A stretch of 64,000 bases of DNA from Anoxybacteroides tepidamans (GTDB taxonomy: Bacteria > Bacillota > Bacilli > Bacillales > Anoxybacillaceae), in contig NZ_JACHEP010000003.1 of the NCBI RefSeq assembly GCF_014201465.1, positions 92,827 to 156,826 on the forward strand, given 5' to 3'. Both the position numbers and the translations under genes were made by a program. The notes under the pieces are model-generated. The model did not search any database and had not been told where the DNA came from. It was given only the letters and a program-made list of their open reading frames with translations. Below, in pieces: positions 36,269 through 45,878 of the stretch (the stretch's first letter is position 1; every line of letters starts with the position of its first letter).

Positions 36269-36303
36269 CGTGATGCTCATCACACTTGCTCAAAATTTCA
36301 CAA
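36269..36303 (+). promoter_or_regulatory. Fnr-like and Rex-like operators upstream of pflB
   Basis: CGTGATGCTCATCACA (36269-36284) fits the Fnr/Crp palindrome TGTGA-N6-TCACA at nine of ten positions. Two bases later TTGCTCAAAATTTCACAA (36286-36303) fits the Rex palindrome with a weaker left half. Almost the same 18-mer stands before adhE in the same relative direction. The remaining leader (36304-36419) and the stretch back to 36023 carry no gene. Confidence 0.6.
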
Positions 36304-36419
36304 ATCCTTCAATAATGTCTGCTTCCGCTTTCCCATAAATGTAGTATGCTATATCTAGAAACTGTTATATATGTTTTTATGGATCTGTTATAGTCTAAAT
36401 ATATTGGGAGGGGATTGAT

Positions 36420-38678
36420 ATGGAACAAACGGTGATGGCAAAAACTTCATTAGATCCATGGCGAGGTTTTAAAGGTTCCAAATGGAAAAAAGAAATTAAC
36501 GTTCGCGATTTTATTTTAAACAACGTCACCGTATACTATGGCGACGAATCGTTTTTAGAAGGTCCAACCGAAGCGACGAAACAGTTATGGGAACAAGTGA
36601 TGGAATTATCGAAACTTGAACGGGAAAAAGGCGGCGTTCTCGATATGGACACAAACATTGTTTCGACGATCACATCCCATAAGCCTAGCTATTTAAACAA
36701 AGAGCTTGAAAAAGTGGTAGGATTTCAAACTGACAAACCGTTTAAACGCTCATTAATGCCGTTCGGCGGCATTCGCATGGCGGAACAATCGTGCGAAGCG
36801 TACGGTTATCAAGTAAGCGACGAAGTGAAAAAAATTTTTACCGAATACCGCAAAACACATAACCAAGGCGTATTTGACGCTTACACAGATGAAATGAAAG
36901 CGGCACGCAAAGCAGGGATCATTACCGGTCTTCCTGACGCATACGGACGCGGCCGCATCATCGGCGACTATCGCCGCGTCGCGTTGTATGGCGTTGACCG
37001 CCTCATAGAAGAGAAAAAGAAAGATTTACGCAACACAGGCGCACGTACGATGAGCGAAGATATTATCCGCCTTCGCGAAGAACTATCGGAACAAATTCGC
37101 GCACTTCAAGAATTAAAACAAATGGCGCTAAGCTACGGCTACGATATTTCCGAACCGGCGCGCAACGCCCGCGAAGCGTTCCAATGGCTCTATTTCGCTT
37201 ACCTTGCAGCGATTAAAGAACAAAACGGTGCGGCGATGAGCTTAGGACGCGTATCCACGTTCTTAGATATTTACATCGAACGCGACTTGCAAGAAGGCAC
37301 GATAACCGAAAAAGAAGCGCAAGAACTCGTTGACCATTTCGTCATGAAATTGCGCCTTGTCAAATTCGCCAGAACGCCAGAATACAACGAACTATTCAGC
37401 GGCGACCCGACATGGGTGACAGAATCGATCGGCGGAATAGCGATTGACGGACGACCGCTCGTGACGAAAAACTCATTTCGTTTCCTTCATACGCTCGATA
37501 ACTTAGGTCCTGCGCCAGAGCCAAACTTAACGGTGCTTTGGTCGAAACAATTGCCGGAGAGCTTCAAAGAATATTGCGCGAAAATGTCGATTAAAACAAG
37601 CTCAATCCAATACGAAAACGACGATTTAATGCGCGCGGAATTTGGCGACGATTACGGTATTGCTTGCTGCGTATCAGCGATGCGCATCGGCAAACAAATG
37701 CAGTTTTTCGGCGCGCGGGCAAACCTTGCGAAAGCGTTACTATACGCGATTAACGGCGGCGTCGACGAAAAATTAAAAATCCAAGTTGGTCCGGAATTTG
37801 CGCCAATTACATCGGAATATTTAGATTATGAAGAAGTGATGCGCAAATACGACCAAGTGTTAGAATGGCTCGCTGAGCTTTACATTAATACGCTCAATAT
37901 TATCCATTACATGCATGACAAATATTGTTATGAACGCATTGAAATGGCGCTTCACGATACGCACATTTTACGCACAATGGCAACAGGTATTGCTGGTTTA
38001 TCCGTTGTAGCTGACTCTTTAAGCGCGATTAAATACGCAAAAGTGAAGACGATTCGCGATGAAAACGGTCTTGCGGTCGATTTTGAAATCGAAGGCAACT
38101 TCCCTAAATATGGAAACAATGACGATCGCGTCGATTCGATCGCTGTCGACATTGTCGAACGGTTTATGACAAAATTGAAAAAGCATAAAACATATCGCGA
38201 TTCGAAACATACGACATCGATCTTAACGATCACATCGAACGTCGTATACGGTAAGAAAACAGGACATACACCAGATGGCCGCCGCGCGGGTGAGCCGTTC
38301 GCACCAGGGGCCAACCCATTGCACGGCCGCGATACAAAAGGCGCATTGGCTTCGCTAAGCTCCGTTGCGAAATTGCCGTACGAGCATGCGTTAGACGGCA
38401 TTTCGAACACGTTCTCGATCGTGCCGAAAGCGTTAGGAAAAGACGAACAAACTCGAGTTCGCAACCTTGTCGCCATTTTAGATGGCTATGCAGAAAAAGG
38501 CGGCCACCATCTCAACATTAACGTCTTTAACCGCGAAACGTTGTTGGACGCGATGGAACATCCGGAAAAATATCCGCAATTAACAATTCGTGTTTCCGGA
38601 TATGCGGTAAACTTTATTAAATTGACGCGCGAACAACAAATCGACGTCATTAACCGCACATTCCACGAAAGCATGTAA
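36420..38678 (+). CDS. pflB: Pyruvate formate-lyase
   Basis: Glycyl-radical enzyme converting pyruvate and CoA to acetyl-CoA and formate under anaerobiosis. 752 residues, normal length. Active-site Cys pair in [10 protein letters not shown] near 418-419 and the radical Gly in RVSGYAVNF near 727. Start ATG 36420 follows GGGAGGGG. It is followed by its activase pflA behind a terminator-like hairpin. It is oxygen-labile; the Fnr- and Rex-like sites upstream fit anaerobic induction. Confidence 0.97.
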   Translation: MEQTVMAKTSLDPWRGFKGSKWKKEINVRDFILNNVTVYYGDESFLEGPTEATKQLWEQVMELSKLEREKGGVLDMDTNIVSTITSHKPSYLNKELEKVVGFQTDKPFKRSLMPFGGIRMAEQSCEAYGYQVSDEVKKIFTEYRKTHNQGVFDAYTDEMKAARKAGIITGLPDAYGRGRIIGDYRRVALYGVDRLIEEKKKDLRNTGARTMSEDIIRLREELSEQIRALQELKQMALSYGYDISEPARNAREAFQWLYFAYLAAIKEQNGAAMSLGRVSTFLDIYIERDLQEGTITEKEAQELVDHFVMKLRLVKFARTPEYNELFSGDPTWVTESIGGIAIDGRPLVTKNSFRFLHTLDNLGPAPEPNLTVLWSKQLPESFKEYCAKMSIKTSSIQYENDDLMRAEFGDDYGIACCVSAMRIGKQMQFFGARANLAKALLYAINGGVDEKLKIQVGPEFAPITSEYLDYEEVMRKYDQVLEWLAELYINTLNIIHYMHDKYCYERIEMALHDTHILRTMATGIAGLSVVADSLSAIKYAKVKTIRDENGLAVDFEIEGNFPKYGNNDDRVDSIAVDIVERFMTKLKKHKTYRDSKHTTSILTITSNVVYGKKTGHTPDGRRAGEPFAPGANPLHGRDTKGALASLSSVAKLPYEHALDGISNTFSIVPKALGKDEQTRVRNLVAILDGYAEKGGHHLNINVFNRETLLDAMEHPEKYPQLTIRVSGYAVNFIKLTREQQIDVINRTFHESM

Positions 38679-38686
38679 CCAAAATC

Positions 38687-38716
38687 CCCCTCACGATCCG
38701 CTTCTTTCGTGAGGGG
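38687..38716 (+). terminator. Hairpin between pflB and pflA
   Basis: CCCCTCACGA and TCGTGAGGGG form a perfect 10-bp stem, then TCATTTCTATTT. With no promoter visible before pflA, it likely lowers activase expression relative to pflB. Confidence 0.7.
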
Positions 38717-38744
38717 TCATTTCTATTTGGAAGGAGAATTTTTC

Positions 38745-39488
38745 ATGAAAGGATTTATTCATTCGATTGAATCATGCGGCACCGTAGACGGCCCGGGCCT
38801 TCGCTACGTTGTCTTTATGCAAGGCTGTTTATTACGGTGCCAATATTGCCATAACGCCGATACGTGGGAAATCGGCAAAGGGAAAGAGATGACGGTCGAA
38901 GAAATCATCACCGATTTACAAACGTATCTCCCGTTTATTCAGACCTCCGGCGGCGGCATTACCGTCAGCGGCGGCGAACCGCTTTTACAGATCGATTTTT
39001 TAATTGCGCTATTTAAAGAATGCAAACAACTTGGCATTCATACGACGATCGATACATCCGGAGGCTGTTATACGACGGAAGCATCGTTCCAACGAAAACT
39101 AGAGGAATTGCTTAAATATACGGATTTAATTTTGCTCGATTTAAAACATATCGATGAAAAAAAACATCGCAAACTGACCGGGAAAACGAACACCCATATT
39201 TTACAGTTTGCCAAGCTCTTATCAGAAAAACGAATACCGGTTTGGATTCGCCACGTACTCGTTCCGACGATTACCGATAACCAAGAAGATTTGCGCCGGC
39301 TTGCCGCGTTTATTCGGACGTTGAACAATGTAGAGAAAATTGAAATTCTCCCTTATCATAAATTAGGAGTATATAAATGGAAAGAACTCGGGCTTGCTTA
39401 TCCGCTCGAAGGCATTGAATCGCCTTCTGAAGAAACGGTTCAAATGGCGTACAACATTTTGCAAGGAAGCACTCCTCTTACATCGTAA
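38745..39488 (+). CDS. pflA: Pyruvate formate-lyase activating enzyme
   Basis: Radical-SAM enzyme that abstracts hydrogen from the PflB glycine. 247 residues. The cluster motif is CLLRCQYC (CxxxCxxC, near 30-37) after [16 protein letters not shown], and the SAM GGE motif appears as SGGEPLL near 81. ATG 38745 lies nine bases after AAGGAG; the frame upstream to 38709 runs through the hairpin and is rejected. Confidence 0.95.
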   Translation: MKGFIHSIESCGTVDGPGLRYVVFMQGCLLRCQYCHNADTWEIGKGKEMTVEEIITDLQTYLPFIQTSGGGITVSGGEPLLQIDFLIALFKECKQLGIHTTIDTSGGCYTTEASFQRKLEELLKYTDLILLDLKHIDEKKHRKLTGKTNTHILQFAKLLSEKRIPVWIRHVLVPTITDNQEDLRRLAAFIRTLNNVEKIEILPYHKLGVYKWKELGLAYPLEGIESPSEETVQMAYNILQGSTPLTS

Positions 39489-39537
39489 GAGGGGGATTTT
39501 TATGCAAGTCCCCAAACACATTTCTAACCGAAATATA

Positions 39538-39582
39538 AAAAGGCTTATGAGAAGGGATTTTTCCCTTATTCATAAGCCTTTT
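39538..39582. terminator. Bidirectional terminator between pflA and adhE
   Basis: AAAAGGCTTATGA and TCATAAGCCTTTT form a perfect 13-bp stem with a further AAGGGA/TCCCTT stem inside; A-rich before and T-rich after, suited to both convergent transcripts. Confidence 0.85.
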
Positions 39583-39605
39583 CCAGAGGGAAGGTGAGGG
39601 ATCTA

Positions 39606-42209
39606 TTATACTCCTTTAAACGCTTGTCGGTAAATGTCTGCCAAGTCACTGACAAGCGGGAGTTTCGGATTGGCTGTTGTACATTGATCTTCGAAAGCGA
39701 GTTCGGCTAATTTATCGACTTTACTTTCGAATTCTTGTTTGCTGACGCCGCATGCTTCAATGCTCAATGGAATATCCAATTCTCTTGCCAGCTTAATGAT
39801 CGCTTGGATGAGGCTTTCGACGCCTTCTTCGGTTGTCCGCGCCGGCAAGCCGAGCATTCTTGCAATTTCCGCATAACGCTGATCCGCTACGAAATATTCG
39901 TATTTCGGGAACGCGGTAAATTTTTTCGGCTTCGTTGCGTTATAGCGAATGACGTGCGGCATTAAAATCGTATTGGCGCGTCCGTGAGGAATATGGAATT
40001 CTGCACCGAGTTTGTGCGCTAAACTATGGTTAATGCCTAAAAACGCATTCGCAAACGCCATGCCTGCGATCGTTGACGCGTTATGCATTTTTTCGCGAGC
40101 TAATTCATCGTTGCCGTTTTTATATGCTCTTGGCAAGTATTCGAATACAAGCTGGATCGCTTTCATCGCCAAACCGTCTGTATAGTCGTTCGCCATGTTG
40201 GACACATATGCTTCGATCGCGTGTGTTAACACGTCCATGCCTGTATCGGCTGTCACATGCTTCGGCAGCGTCATGACAAATTGCGGGTCGACAATCGCTA
40301 CATCCGGCGTTAATTCATAGTCTGCCAATGGATATTTAATGTTATTTTCTTTATCGGTAATAACCGCAAATGATGTAACTTCTGAACCGGTTCCGGACGT
40401 TGTCGGAATCGCCACAAATTGCGCTTTTTGGCCGAGCTTCGGATATTTGAAGACACGTTTGCGAATATCTAAAAATTTTTGTTTTAATCCGTTGAAGTCT
40501 GTTTCCGGATGTTCATAGAATAACCACATCGCTTTCGCTGCGTCCATCGCTGAACCGCCGCCAAGCGCGACGATCACGTCCGGTTGGAAGCTTCTCATCA
40601 TCTCGGCGCCTTTCATGACTGTAGTGAGCGATGGATCCGGTTCGACTTCCGAGAAAATTTCACAATGGACGTAGTCCGGACGTTTCCGTAAATAGTAGAG
40701 CACTTTATCGACATATCCAAGTTTCACCATGCCCGGGTCTGTTACGATAAACGCTTTTGAGATATTTGGCATTTTCGCTAAATATTGCGTTGAATTTTTC
40801 TCAAAATAAATTTTTGGCGGCACTTTAAACCATTGCATATTGACCGTCCTTTTCGCCATTTTCTTAATGTTAATGAGATGAATCGCCCCTACGTTCGTTG
40901 ATACAGAGTTTCCGCCAAACGTACCGCAACCGAGCGTTAACGATGGAATGTAGGCGTTATAAATGTCGCCGATTGCTCCTTGCGAAGATGGTGCATTCAC
41001 GATAATCCGTCCGGCTTTCATCCGTTTTCCAAATTCGGTAATAACATCTTGGTCATCAGAATGGATGACAGCAGAGTGGCCTAATCCGCCGAACGCTAAC
41101 ATTTCTTCGCAACGTTTTAATCCTTCTTCTGTATTGTTCACTTTATAGCAAGCTAACACAGGGCTTAATTTTTCGCGAGAAAGCGGATATTGCGGACCGA
41201 CACCTTTTAATTCGGCAACGAGAATTTTCGTGTCTTTCGGTACGTCGACACCAGCCATTTTCGCAATTTCATACGCTGGTTTTCCGACGATGTCCGGGTT
41301 GACTGCGCACGTATTTTCGTTAATGACCAATTTCTCTACTTTTTTCTTTTCTTCTTCGTTTAAGAAATAGCAACGGTTGTCGATCATTTCTTTTTTCACT
41401 TGATCGTAAATCTCTTTATCGATGATAACGGCTTGCTCGGAAGCACAAATCATTCCGTTATCAAACGTTTTCGATAAAATTAAATCGTTCACTGCGCGTT
41501 TGATGTTCGCTGTTTTTTCGATATAGCAAGGCACGTTACCAGGCCCCACCCCTAACGCTGGTTTTCCTGAGCTATATGCCGCTTTCACCATTCCTGCACC
41601 GCCAGTCGCTAAAATGAGCGAAACGCCTGGATGCGTCATTAATTGTTGCGTCGCTTCTAATGAAGGGGTTTCAATCCATTGGATGCAGTGTTCTGGAGCG
41701 CCTGCCTTAATCGCGGCGTCGCGCAACACTCTTGCCGCTTCGCTGCTGCATTTTTGCGCCGATGGATGGAACGCAAAAATGATTGGGTTGCGTGTTTTAA
41801 TAGAAATAAGCGACTTAAACATGGTCGTTGATGTTGGGTTCGTTACCGGTGTAACGCCAGCAATGACGCCAACCGGTTCAGCGATTTCCACAATCCCTTC
41901 ATGCGGGTTTTCGCGGATAATGCCAACTGTTTTATCGTATTTAATATTGTGGTATATATATTCTGTCGCGAAAATGTTTTTAATAATTTTGTCTTCATAT
42001 ACACCACGTTTTGTTTCCTCTACCGCCATTTTTGCTAATGGCATATGCTGATCGAGCCCAGCTAACGCCATTTCTTTGACAATTTTATCGATCGTTTCTT
42101 GGTCGTAGTTGCGGAATTTTTCTAGCGCTTTTTGGGCATTTGCGACAAGCTGGTCAATCATTTTTGTCACTTCAATTTTTTTGTCTAATACCTTTTCTTC
42201 CACCGCCAT
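39606..42209 (-). CDS. adhE: Bifunctional acetaldehyde-CoA/alcohol dehydrogenase
   Basis: Reduces acetyl-CoA to acetaldehyde and then ethanol, regenerating two NAD. 867 residues. N-terminal aldehyde dehydrogenase domain about 1-440, catalytic Cys in NGMICASEQ near 253; C-terminal iron alcohol dehydrogenase about 455-867, NAD motif LGGGSAMDAAK and iron-site GINHSLAHKLGAEFHIPHG near 720-738. Forms spirosome filaments in the family. Start follows GGAGGGAAT. Convergent with pflBA, whose acetyl-CoA it uses; Rex-like sites lie upstream. Confidence 0.96.
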   Translation of the reverse strand: MAVEEKVLDKKIEVTKMIDQLVANAQKALEKFRNYDQETIDKIVKEMALAGLDQHMPLAKMAVEETKRGVYEDKIIKNIFATEYIYHNIKYDKTVGIIRENPHEGIVEIAEPVGVIAGVTPVTNPTSTTMFKSLISIKTRNPIIFAFHPSAQKCSSEAARVLRDAAIKAGAPEHCIQWIETPSLEATQQLMTHPGVSLILATGGAGMVKAAYSSGKPALGVGPGNVPCYIEKTANIKRAVNDLILSKTFDNGMICASEQAVIIDKEIYDQVKKEMIDNRCYFLNEEEKKKVEKLVINENTCAVNPDIVGKPAYEIAKMAGVDVPKDTKILVAELKGVGPQYPLSREKLSPVLACYKVNNTEEGLKRCEEMLAFGGLGHSAVIHSDDQDVITEFGKRMKAGRIIVNAPSSQGAIGDIYNAYIPSLTLGCGTFGGNSVSTNVGAIHLINIKKMAKRTVNMQWFKVPPKIYFEKNSTQYLAKMPNISKAFIVTDPGMVKLGYVDKVLYYLRKRPDYVHCEIFSEVEPDPSLTTVMKGAEMMRSFQPDVIVALGGGSAMDAAKAMWLFYEHPETDFNGLKQKFLDIRKRVFKYPKLGQKAQFVAIPTTSGTGSEVTSFAVITDKENNIKYPLADYELTPDVAIVDPQFVMTLPKHVTADTGMDVLTHAIEAYVSNMANDYTDGLAMKAIQLVFEYLPRAYKNGNDELAREKMHNASTIAGMAFANAFLGINHSLAHKLGAEFHIPHGRANTILMPHVIRYNATKPKKFTAFPKYEYFVADQRYAEIARMLGLPARTTEEGVESLIQAIIKLARELDIPLSIEACGVSKQEFESKVDKLAELAFEDQCTTANPKLPLVSDLADIYRQAFKGV

Positions 42210-42229
42210 GTTGATTCCCTCCTATCTTT

Positions 42230-42247
42230 TTGTGAAAAATTTCACAA
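42230..42247 (-). promoter_or_regulatory. Perfect Rex palindrome in the adhE leader
   Basis: TTGTGAAATTTTTCACAA on the minus strand is an exact match to TTGTGAA-N4-TTCACAA, 20 bp before the adhE start, where bound Rex would block elongation or initiation. Confidence 0.75.
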
Positions 42248-42331
42248 TTAAGAAGAAAAATTTTAGATGAGAAATCTCTCATCCACCACACTTTCATTAT
42301 AAACGATTGGCTCGTATTTAGATATGTCAAA

Positions 42332-42349
42332 TTTGTGAAATATTGAGCA
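42332..42349 (-). promoter_or_regulatory. Second Rex-like operator upstream of adhE
   Basis: Minus strand TTGCTCAATATTTCACAA differs at one base from the site before pflB. It lies immediately before a TTGACA hexamer (42324-42329 region), so it probably overlaps the promoter. Confidence 0.6.
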
Positions 42350-42367
42350 AACTTTTTCAGACGAAAC

Positions 42368-42400
42368 GGGCTACCTTGAAAAATAGCCCGCCTTTTTATT
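42368..42400. terminator. Hairpin upstream of adhE
   Basis: CGGGCTA and TAGCCCG form a 7-bp stem around a ten-base A/T-rich loop; T-rich sequence follows on the plus strand, less so on the minus strand. It may end the transcript of the small gene at 42498-42611. Confidence 0.45.
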
Positions 42401-42497
42401 CGCAAACAAGGTTTCGCGCAATTTTGGTAAATGAAATATCATTATACATACGCGTAGTTCGTTTAATAATAACAACATAATTTACTGTCCATATATT

Positions 42498-42611
42498 TTA
42501 AGAAGGAATATCGTCTCCGTCTTCAAACATCATCGCTTCAAACTCATCACCGATCATTTCTTCAAAACTCTCCAATGTATATGAAAAATCTCTCCACTCG
42601 CAAACAATCAT
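42498..42611 (-). CDS. 37-residue acidic microprotein
   Basis: ATG 42611 to TAA 42500-42498, with TAGGAGTG six to nine bases before the ATG. The product starts MIVCEWRDFSYTLESF and ends in MMFEDGDDIPS; about 12 of 37 residues are Asp or Glu. One Cys. The strong ribosome site and the clean end argue for translation. It lies 77 bp downstream of the ATP-binding repeat protein on the same strand and may be co-transcribed. I do not recognise it. Confidence 0.5.
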   Translation of the reverse strand: MIVCEWRDFSYTLESFEEMIGDEFEAMMFEDGDDIPS

Positions 42612-42688
42612 AACTTTCACTCCTACCTGCTGTTTGATTTTATTGTAATACGTTTTTCATCCCATCATGCACGATACTATTGAACAAA

Positions 42689-44065
42689 TCATGAATCTTG
42701 CTTTGCCTTGTACGCCTGACGCGGATGATTCGGTTGCTCTGGATACTTCAGCTGAATTTTTCCTTCTTCTAATAGTTTGGCTAAATAGTTATTTCGCAAT
42801 CCATCCGATGTTCGGTCCAATAAATGAGCCAATTCTTTTAGCATGAGCGGCCTGATTGCACAAAGCTGCAAAATGATTTGTTCCATTATATTTGGATGAA
42901 GCCTTTTTTTCTTACGCGCCGTTTCTGCTATTCGCCATAATGCTTCATCCGCCTCTTCACAATCATACCCGTTTCCGTTATTTACGGACTTCAGTCGTTT
43001 ATTTATGGAGTTTGGTTCGTTGTTTACTGATTGACCTTTTTTATCTACGGAGTTTAGTTCGTTGTTTACGAAGTACAAGTCGTTATTCATAGAGATCGCC
43101 ATACTATCTATGGAGTTTGGTTCGTTATTTATAGAGTTAAAATCGTTATTTATGAAGTCTCGTTCGTTATTTACGGAGTCGTCCGTATCCTCTTCCAGCT
43201 CATTGTCGATCCCATCGCTCACATTCTGTATCATCGAACTATGATCATCTGTTTCAAATGATGCCGCTGTTTCATCTGGAAAAACCACATCGTATCGCTT
43301 CATCGTCAATGTTAAAATCGTGCGTTCCGGATCGGCTTGTTGAAAAAACTCCGGCTGCTTCCATTGACGATATTTCCACATCGACTCAATATAATTCAAT
43401 CCCGATCCAGCCCGTCTACAAAGACCGATTAAAATAAACATTTTAAATAAATTCGGATTGCGCAAATGGCTCATTCCGCCAACCCAAGCGGATTCAATAG
43501 GAATGCGGAGCAAGCCAGGATTCGAAAAACGGTATATATCTGACTCTTTTTCAATGACAATTCCCCCTTCTCTTGAATAATCAGCATGAACTAACGAATT
43601 GACCACAGCTTCGTGCAGCGCCGAACGTAAAGGATCGTCGTAGTCAACTATGTTGTCCATCACTTTAAAATAAAAATCATACACATTTCCTGACCATGTT
43701 CCGTCTTGGGAAGTAAACCGCTTTGTCCAACCGTTTATCGCAAAAGCTCCTGAATTTTCTCGATACTCAAGAAAATATTGCGGTAATACTTCCGTAATGA
43801 TTCGCTCTTCGCTAAACATCAGAAGCCCGGCAACTGTAACCCCTTCTTTACTGCTGTTTCTCAGTTTTCCCCACGCACCAATTTTGTATAAAAATTCTTT
43901 CGTCTCAAGCCCGTTCCAAGGGTGATGAGGCTTCACCGTTGCGAATTTCTCACGATAATGTTTTACAGATTCGAAATTCAATTCGTTTAATCCGTAATGT
44001 TCCAGAATGAAATTATCCGACAATGTAAGTGATTGTTCATCCGAAAGATTTGTATATTTGTTCAC
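42689..44065 (-). CDS. RecG/AlbA_2-related ATP-binding protein with heptad repeats
   Basis: 458 residues. The first ~260 match the part after the AlbA_2 (Schlafen) domain in so-called RecG-like transcriptional regulators: GVTVAGLLMFSEE near 75, then a GHKL-type ATPase region with ALHEAVVNSLVHADYSREGG near 150 and RRAGSGLNYI near 222. The AlbA_2 domain itself is missing at the N-terminus. Residues about 295-372 are a tandem seven-residue repeat of the type (N/D)S(V/I)NNEx. A winged-helix-like C-terminus follows (LHPNIMEQIILQLCAIRPLMLKELAHLL). GTG 44065 has AGGGAG seven bases upstream. Role unknown; nucleic-acid-linked regulation or defence is possible. Confidence 0.65.
   Translation of the reverse strand: MNKYTNLSDEQSLTLSDNFILEHYGLNELNFESVKHYREKFATVKPHHPWNGLETKEFLYKIGAWGKLRNSSKEGVTVAGLLMFSEERIITEVLPQYFLEYRENSGAFAINGWTKRFTSQDGTWSGNVYDFYFKVMDNIVDYDDPLRSALHEAVVNSLVHADYSREGGIVIEKESDIYRFSNPGLLRIPIESAWVGGMSHLRNPNLFKMFILIGLCRRAGSGLNYIESMWKYRQWKQPEFFQQADPERTILTLTMKRYDVVFPDETAASFETDDHSSMIQNVSDGIDNELEEDTDDSVNNERDFINNDFNSINNEPNSIDSMAISMNNDLYFVNNELNSVDKKGQSVNNEPNSINKRLKSVNNGNGYDCEEADEALWRIAETARKKKRLHPNIMEQIILQLCAIRPLMLKELAHLLDRTSDGLRNNYLAKLLEEGKIQLKYPEQPNHPRQAYKAKQDS
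42973..43186 (-). repeat. About ten 21-bp tandem repeats inside the coding region
   Basis: The plus strand shows CGTT(A/G)TTTA..GAGT recurring every 21 bp, coding SVNNE, FINND, SINNE, SIDSM, SMNND, FVNNE, SVDKK, SVNNE, SINKR and SVNNG in succession. Units are diverged, mostly at the last three codons, so it is an old but in-frame expansion. Confidence 0.85.
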
Positions 44066-44256
44066 TTCCAATCTCCCTCTTACATTATTTTATGAAAATA
44101 AAACCGTTTGTCTCTGCTTCTTATTTTACCACCTTTCTTATTTATTGCGGGCGGCGGCAAAAAAGAAAATGGAACGACTTGTCCATCAATAGGGATAATT
44201 TTTTTATTTTAAGGAAATTTATGTATATAGTCTAAATGATGAGGAGGTTATTCACC

Positions 44257-45783
44257 ATGCACTCTCTCCCGCTATCTGTTGAACCGTACTGGCGAACGTC
44301 TGTTGCAATTCCATTTTTTCCACCGTTAACAGAAGACATCCATGCTGATGTGGCGATCGTCGGCGGCGGAATTTCCGGAATTACAACCGCTTATTTGCTC
44401 ACGAAAGCAGGGGTCAAAGTTGCGATGATCGAGGCCGATCGCCTATTAAACGGAACAACGGGGCACACAACAGCTAAAATTACCGCTCAACACGATCTCA
44501 TCTATGATGAGTTCATCCATCATCTTGGCAAAGAAAAAGCAAGGCTGTACTATGAAGCGTGTACAGAAGCATTGCAGTTTATAAAGACAACCATCCAAGA
44601 ACAACAAATCGACTGCGATTGGGCAGAAGAGGATGCATACATTTATACAAACTCAGACGCATCAATGAGCAAGCTGATCAATGAATGGAAAGCATATGAA
44701 AAGCTTGGCATTCATGGAGAATTCGTGGAAACGATTCCGCTTCCGATCGCTGTCAAAGCAGCGCTCGTTATGAAACAACAAGCGCAATTCCATCCTTTGA
44801 AATATTTGCAAAAACTCGTAGAAACGATTGTGCAAAAAGGCGGAATGATTTATGAACATACTCCTGCGCGGGATGTGGAACAAGGAGAAATGTTAACGGT
44901 TATTACAAGACATCATAAACGGCTGACGTGCCAACATCTCATCGTTTGTTCCCATTTTCCGTTTTATGACGGCGGGTTTTATTTTTCAAGAATGTATGCC
45001 GAACGCTCATACGTGTTGGCTGTGCAAATCGACGGACATTATCCAGGCGGCATGTACTTAAGCGCTGATGAACCGAAGCGGTCAATCCGCTCTGCGAAAG
45101 CGGCCAACGGTAGCGAACTCCTTCTTATCGGCGGGGAAAGCCATAAGACAGGACAAGGCGTGCCGACAATCCGGCATTATGAGGCGCTCCAGTCTTTTGC
45201 GTCCGACTTATTTACAGTGACGTCGATTCCTTACCGATGGTCTGCCCAAGATTTAACAACATTGGACAAAGTGCCGTACATCGGCAAGATGACCGCCAAC
45301 ACCCGAAACGTCTATGTCGCGACAGGATATCGAAAATGGGGGATGACAAACGGGACAGTCGCAGGGTTGCTATTAACCGACTTGATCACGGGACGGGACA
45401 ACCGATATCACGACCTTTATACGCCATCGCGGTTTTATGCTGACCCAAGCGTCAAACATTTCATTACACAAAATTTGGATGTCGCGAAGCATCTCATCGA
45501 AGGAAAAATCGAAATGGCCGTTCGCATGCCGAACGACCTAGCTAACAGCGAAGGCGCTGTTGTCCTTGTCAACGGCAAACGGGCAGGTGCCTATAAAGAC
45601 GAAAACGGGACATTGTCCGTCGTCGACACGACGTGCACGCATATAGGATGCGAACTCGAATGGAACAGCGGCGACCGCACATGGGACTGTCCTTGCCACG
45701 GCTCCCGCTTCTCCATCCACGGCGATGTCATCGAAGGGCCGGCGAAACAGCCGCTTACAAAAATGAAATGTCAGGAATCATAG
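44257..45783 (+). CDS. yhfW: FAD-dependent oxidoreductase with C-terminal Rieske domain (YhfW-like)
   Basis: 508 residues. DAO-type FAD domain about 30-400 with DVAIVGGGISGITTAYLL near 29-46, then a Rieske [2Fe-2S] domain with CTHIGCELEW near 462 and CPCHGSRFSIHG near 482, giving the two Cys and two His ligands. This layout is that of B. subtilis YhfW; substrate unknown. ATG 44257 follows GAGGAGG at eight bases. No membrane segment, so cytosolic. Single gene; its terminator is shared with the convergent glycerate kinase. Confidence 0.85.
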   Translation: MHSLPLSVEPYWRTSVAIPFFPPLTEDIHADVAIVGGGISGITTAYLLTKAGVKVAMIEADRLLNGTTGHTTAKITAQHDLIYDEFIHHLGKEKARLYYEACTEALQFIKTTIQEQQIDCDWAEEDAYIYTNSDASMSKLINEWKAYEKLGIHGEFVETIPLPIAVKAALVMKQQAQFHPLKYLQKLVETIVQKGGMIYEHTPARDVEQGEMLTVITRHHKRLTCQHLIVCSHFPFYDGGFYFSRMYAERSYVLAVQIDGHYPGGMYLSADEPKRSIRSAKAANGSELLLIGGESHKTGQGVPTIRHYEALQSFASDLFTVTSIPYRWSAQDLTTLDKVPYIGKMTANTRNVYVATGYRKWGMTNGTVAGLLLTDLITGRDNRYHDLYTPSRFYADPSVKHFITQNLDVAKHLIEGKIEMAVRMPNDLANSEGAVVLVNGKRAGAYKDENGTLSVVDTTCTHIGCELEWNSGDRTWDCPCHGSRFSIHGDVIEGPAKQPLTKMKCQES

Positions 45784-45811
45784 CAGTCGCAACGATTTGC
45801 GGCTGAAAGAG

Positions 45812-45837
45812 GCGGTCTCGGTCATGACGGAGACCGC
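45812..45837. terminator. Terminator between yhfW and glxK
   Basis: GCGGTCTC and GAGACCGC form a perfect 8-bp stem with an inner GTCATGAC palindrome, with T-rich sequence on the plus-strand side (TCTGTTTTC) and CTCTTTC on the minus side. Confidence 0.7.
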
Positions 45838-45878
45838 TCTGTTTTCATGAACAAACGCTCGGACACTCATGACTTGAG

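Noticed and set aside
42973-43186. Regular 21-bp repeats resembling a CRISPR array
   Set aside because: Period is 21 bp with no spacers, and the units are in frame within a long coding region, giving seven-residue protein repeats.
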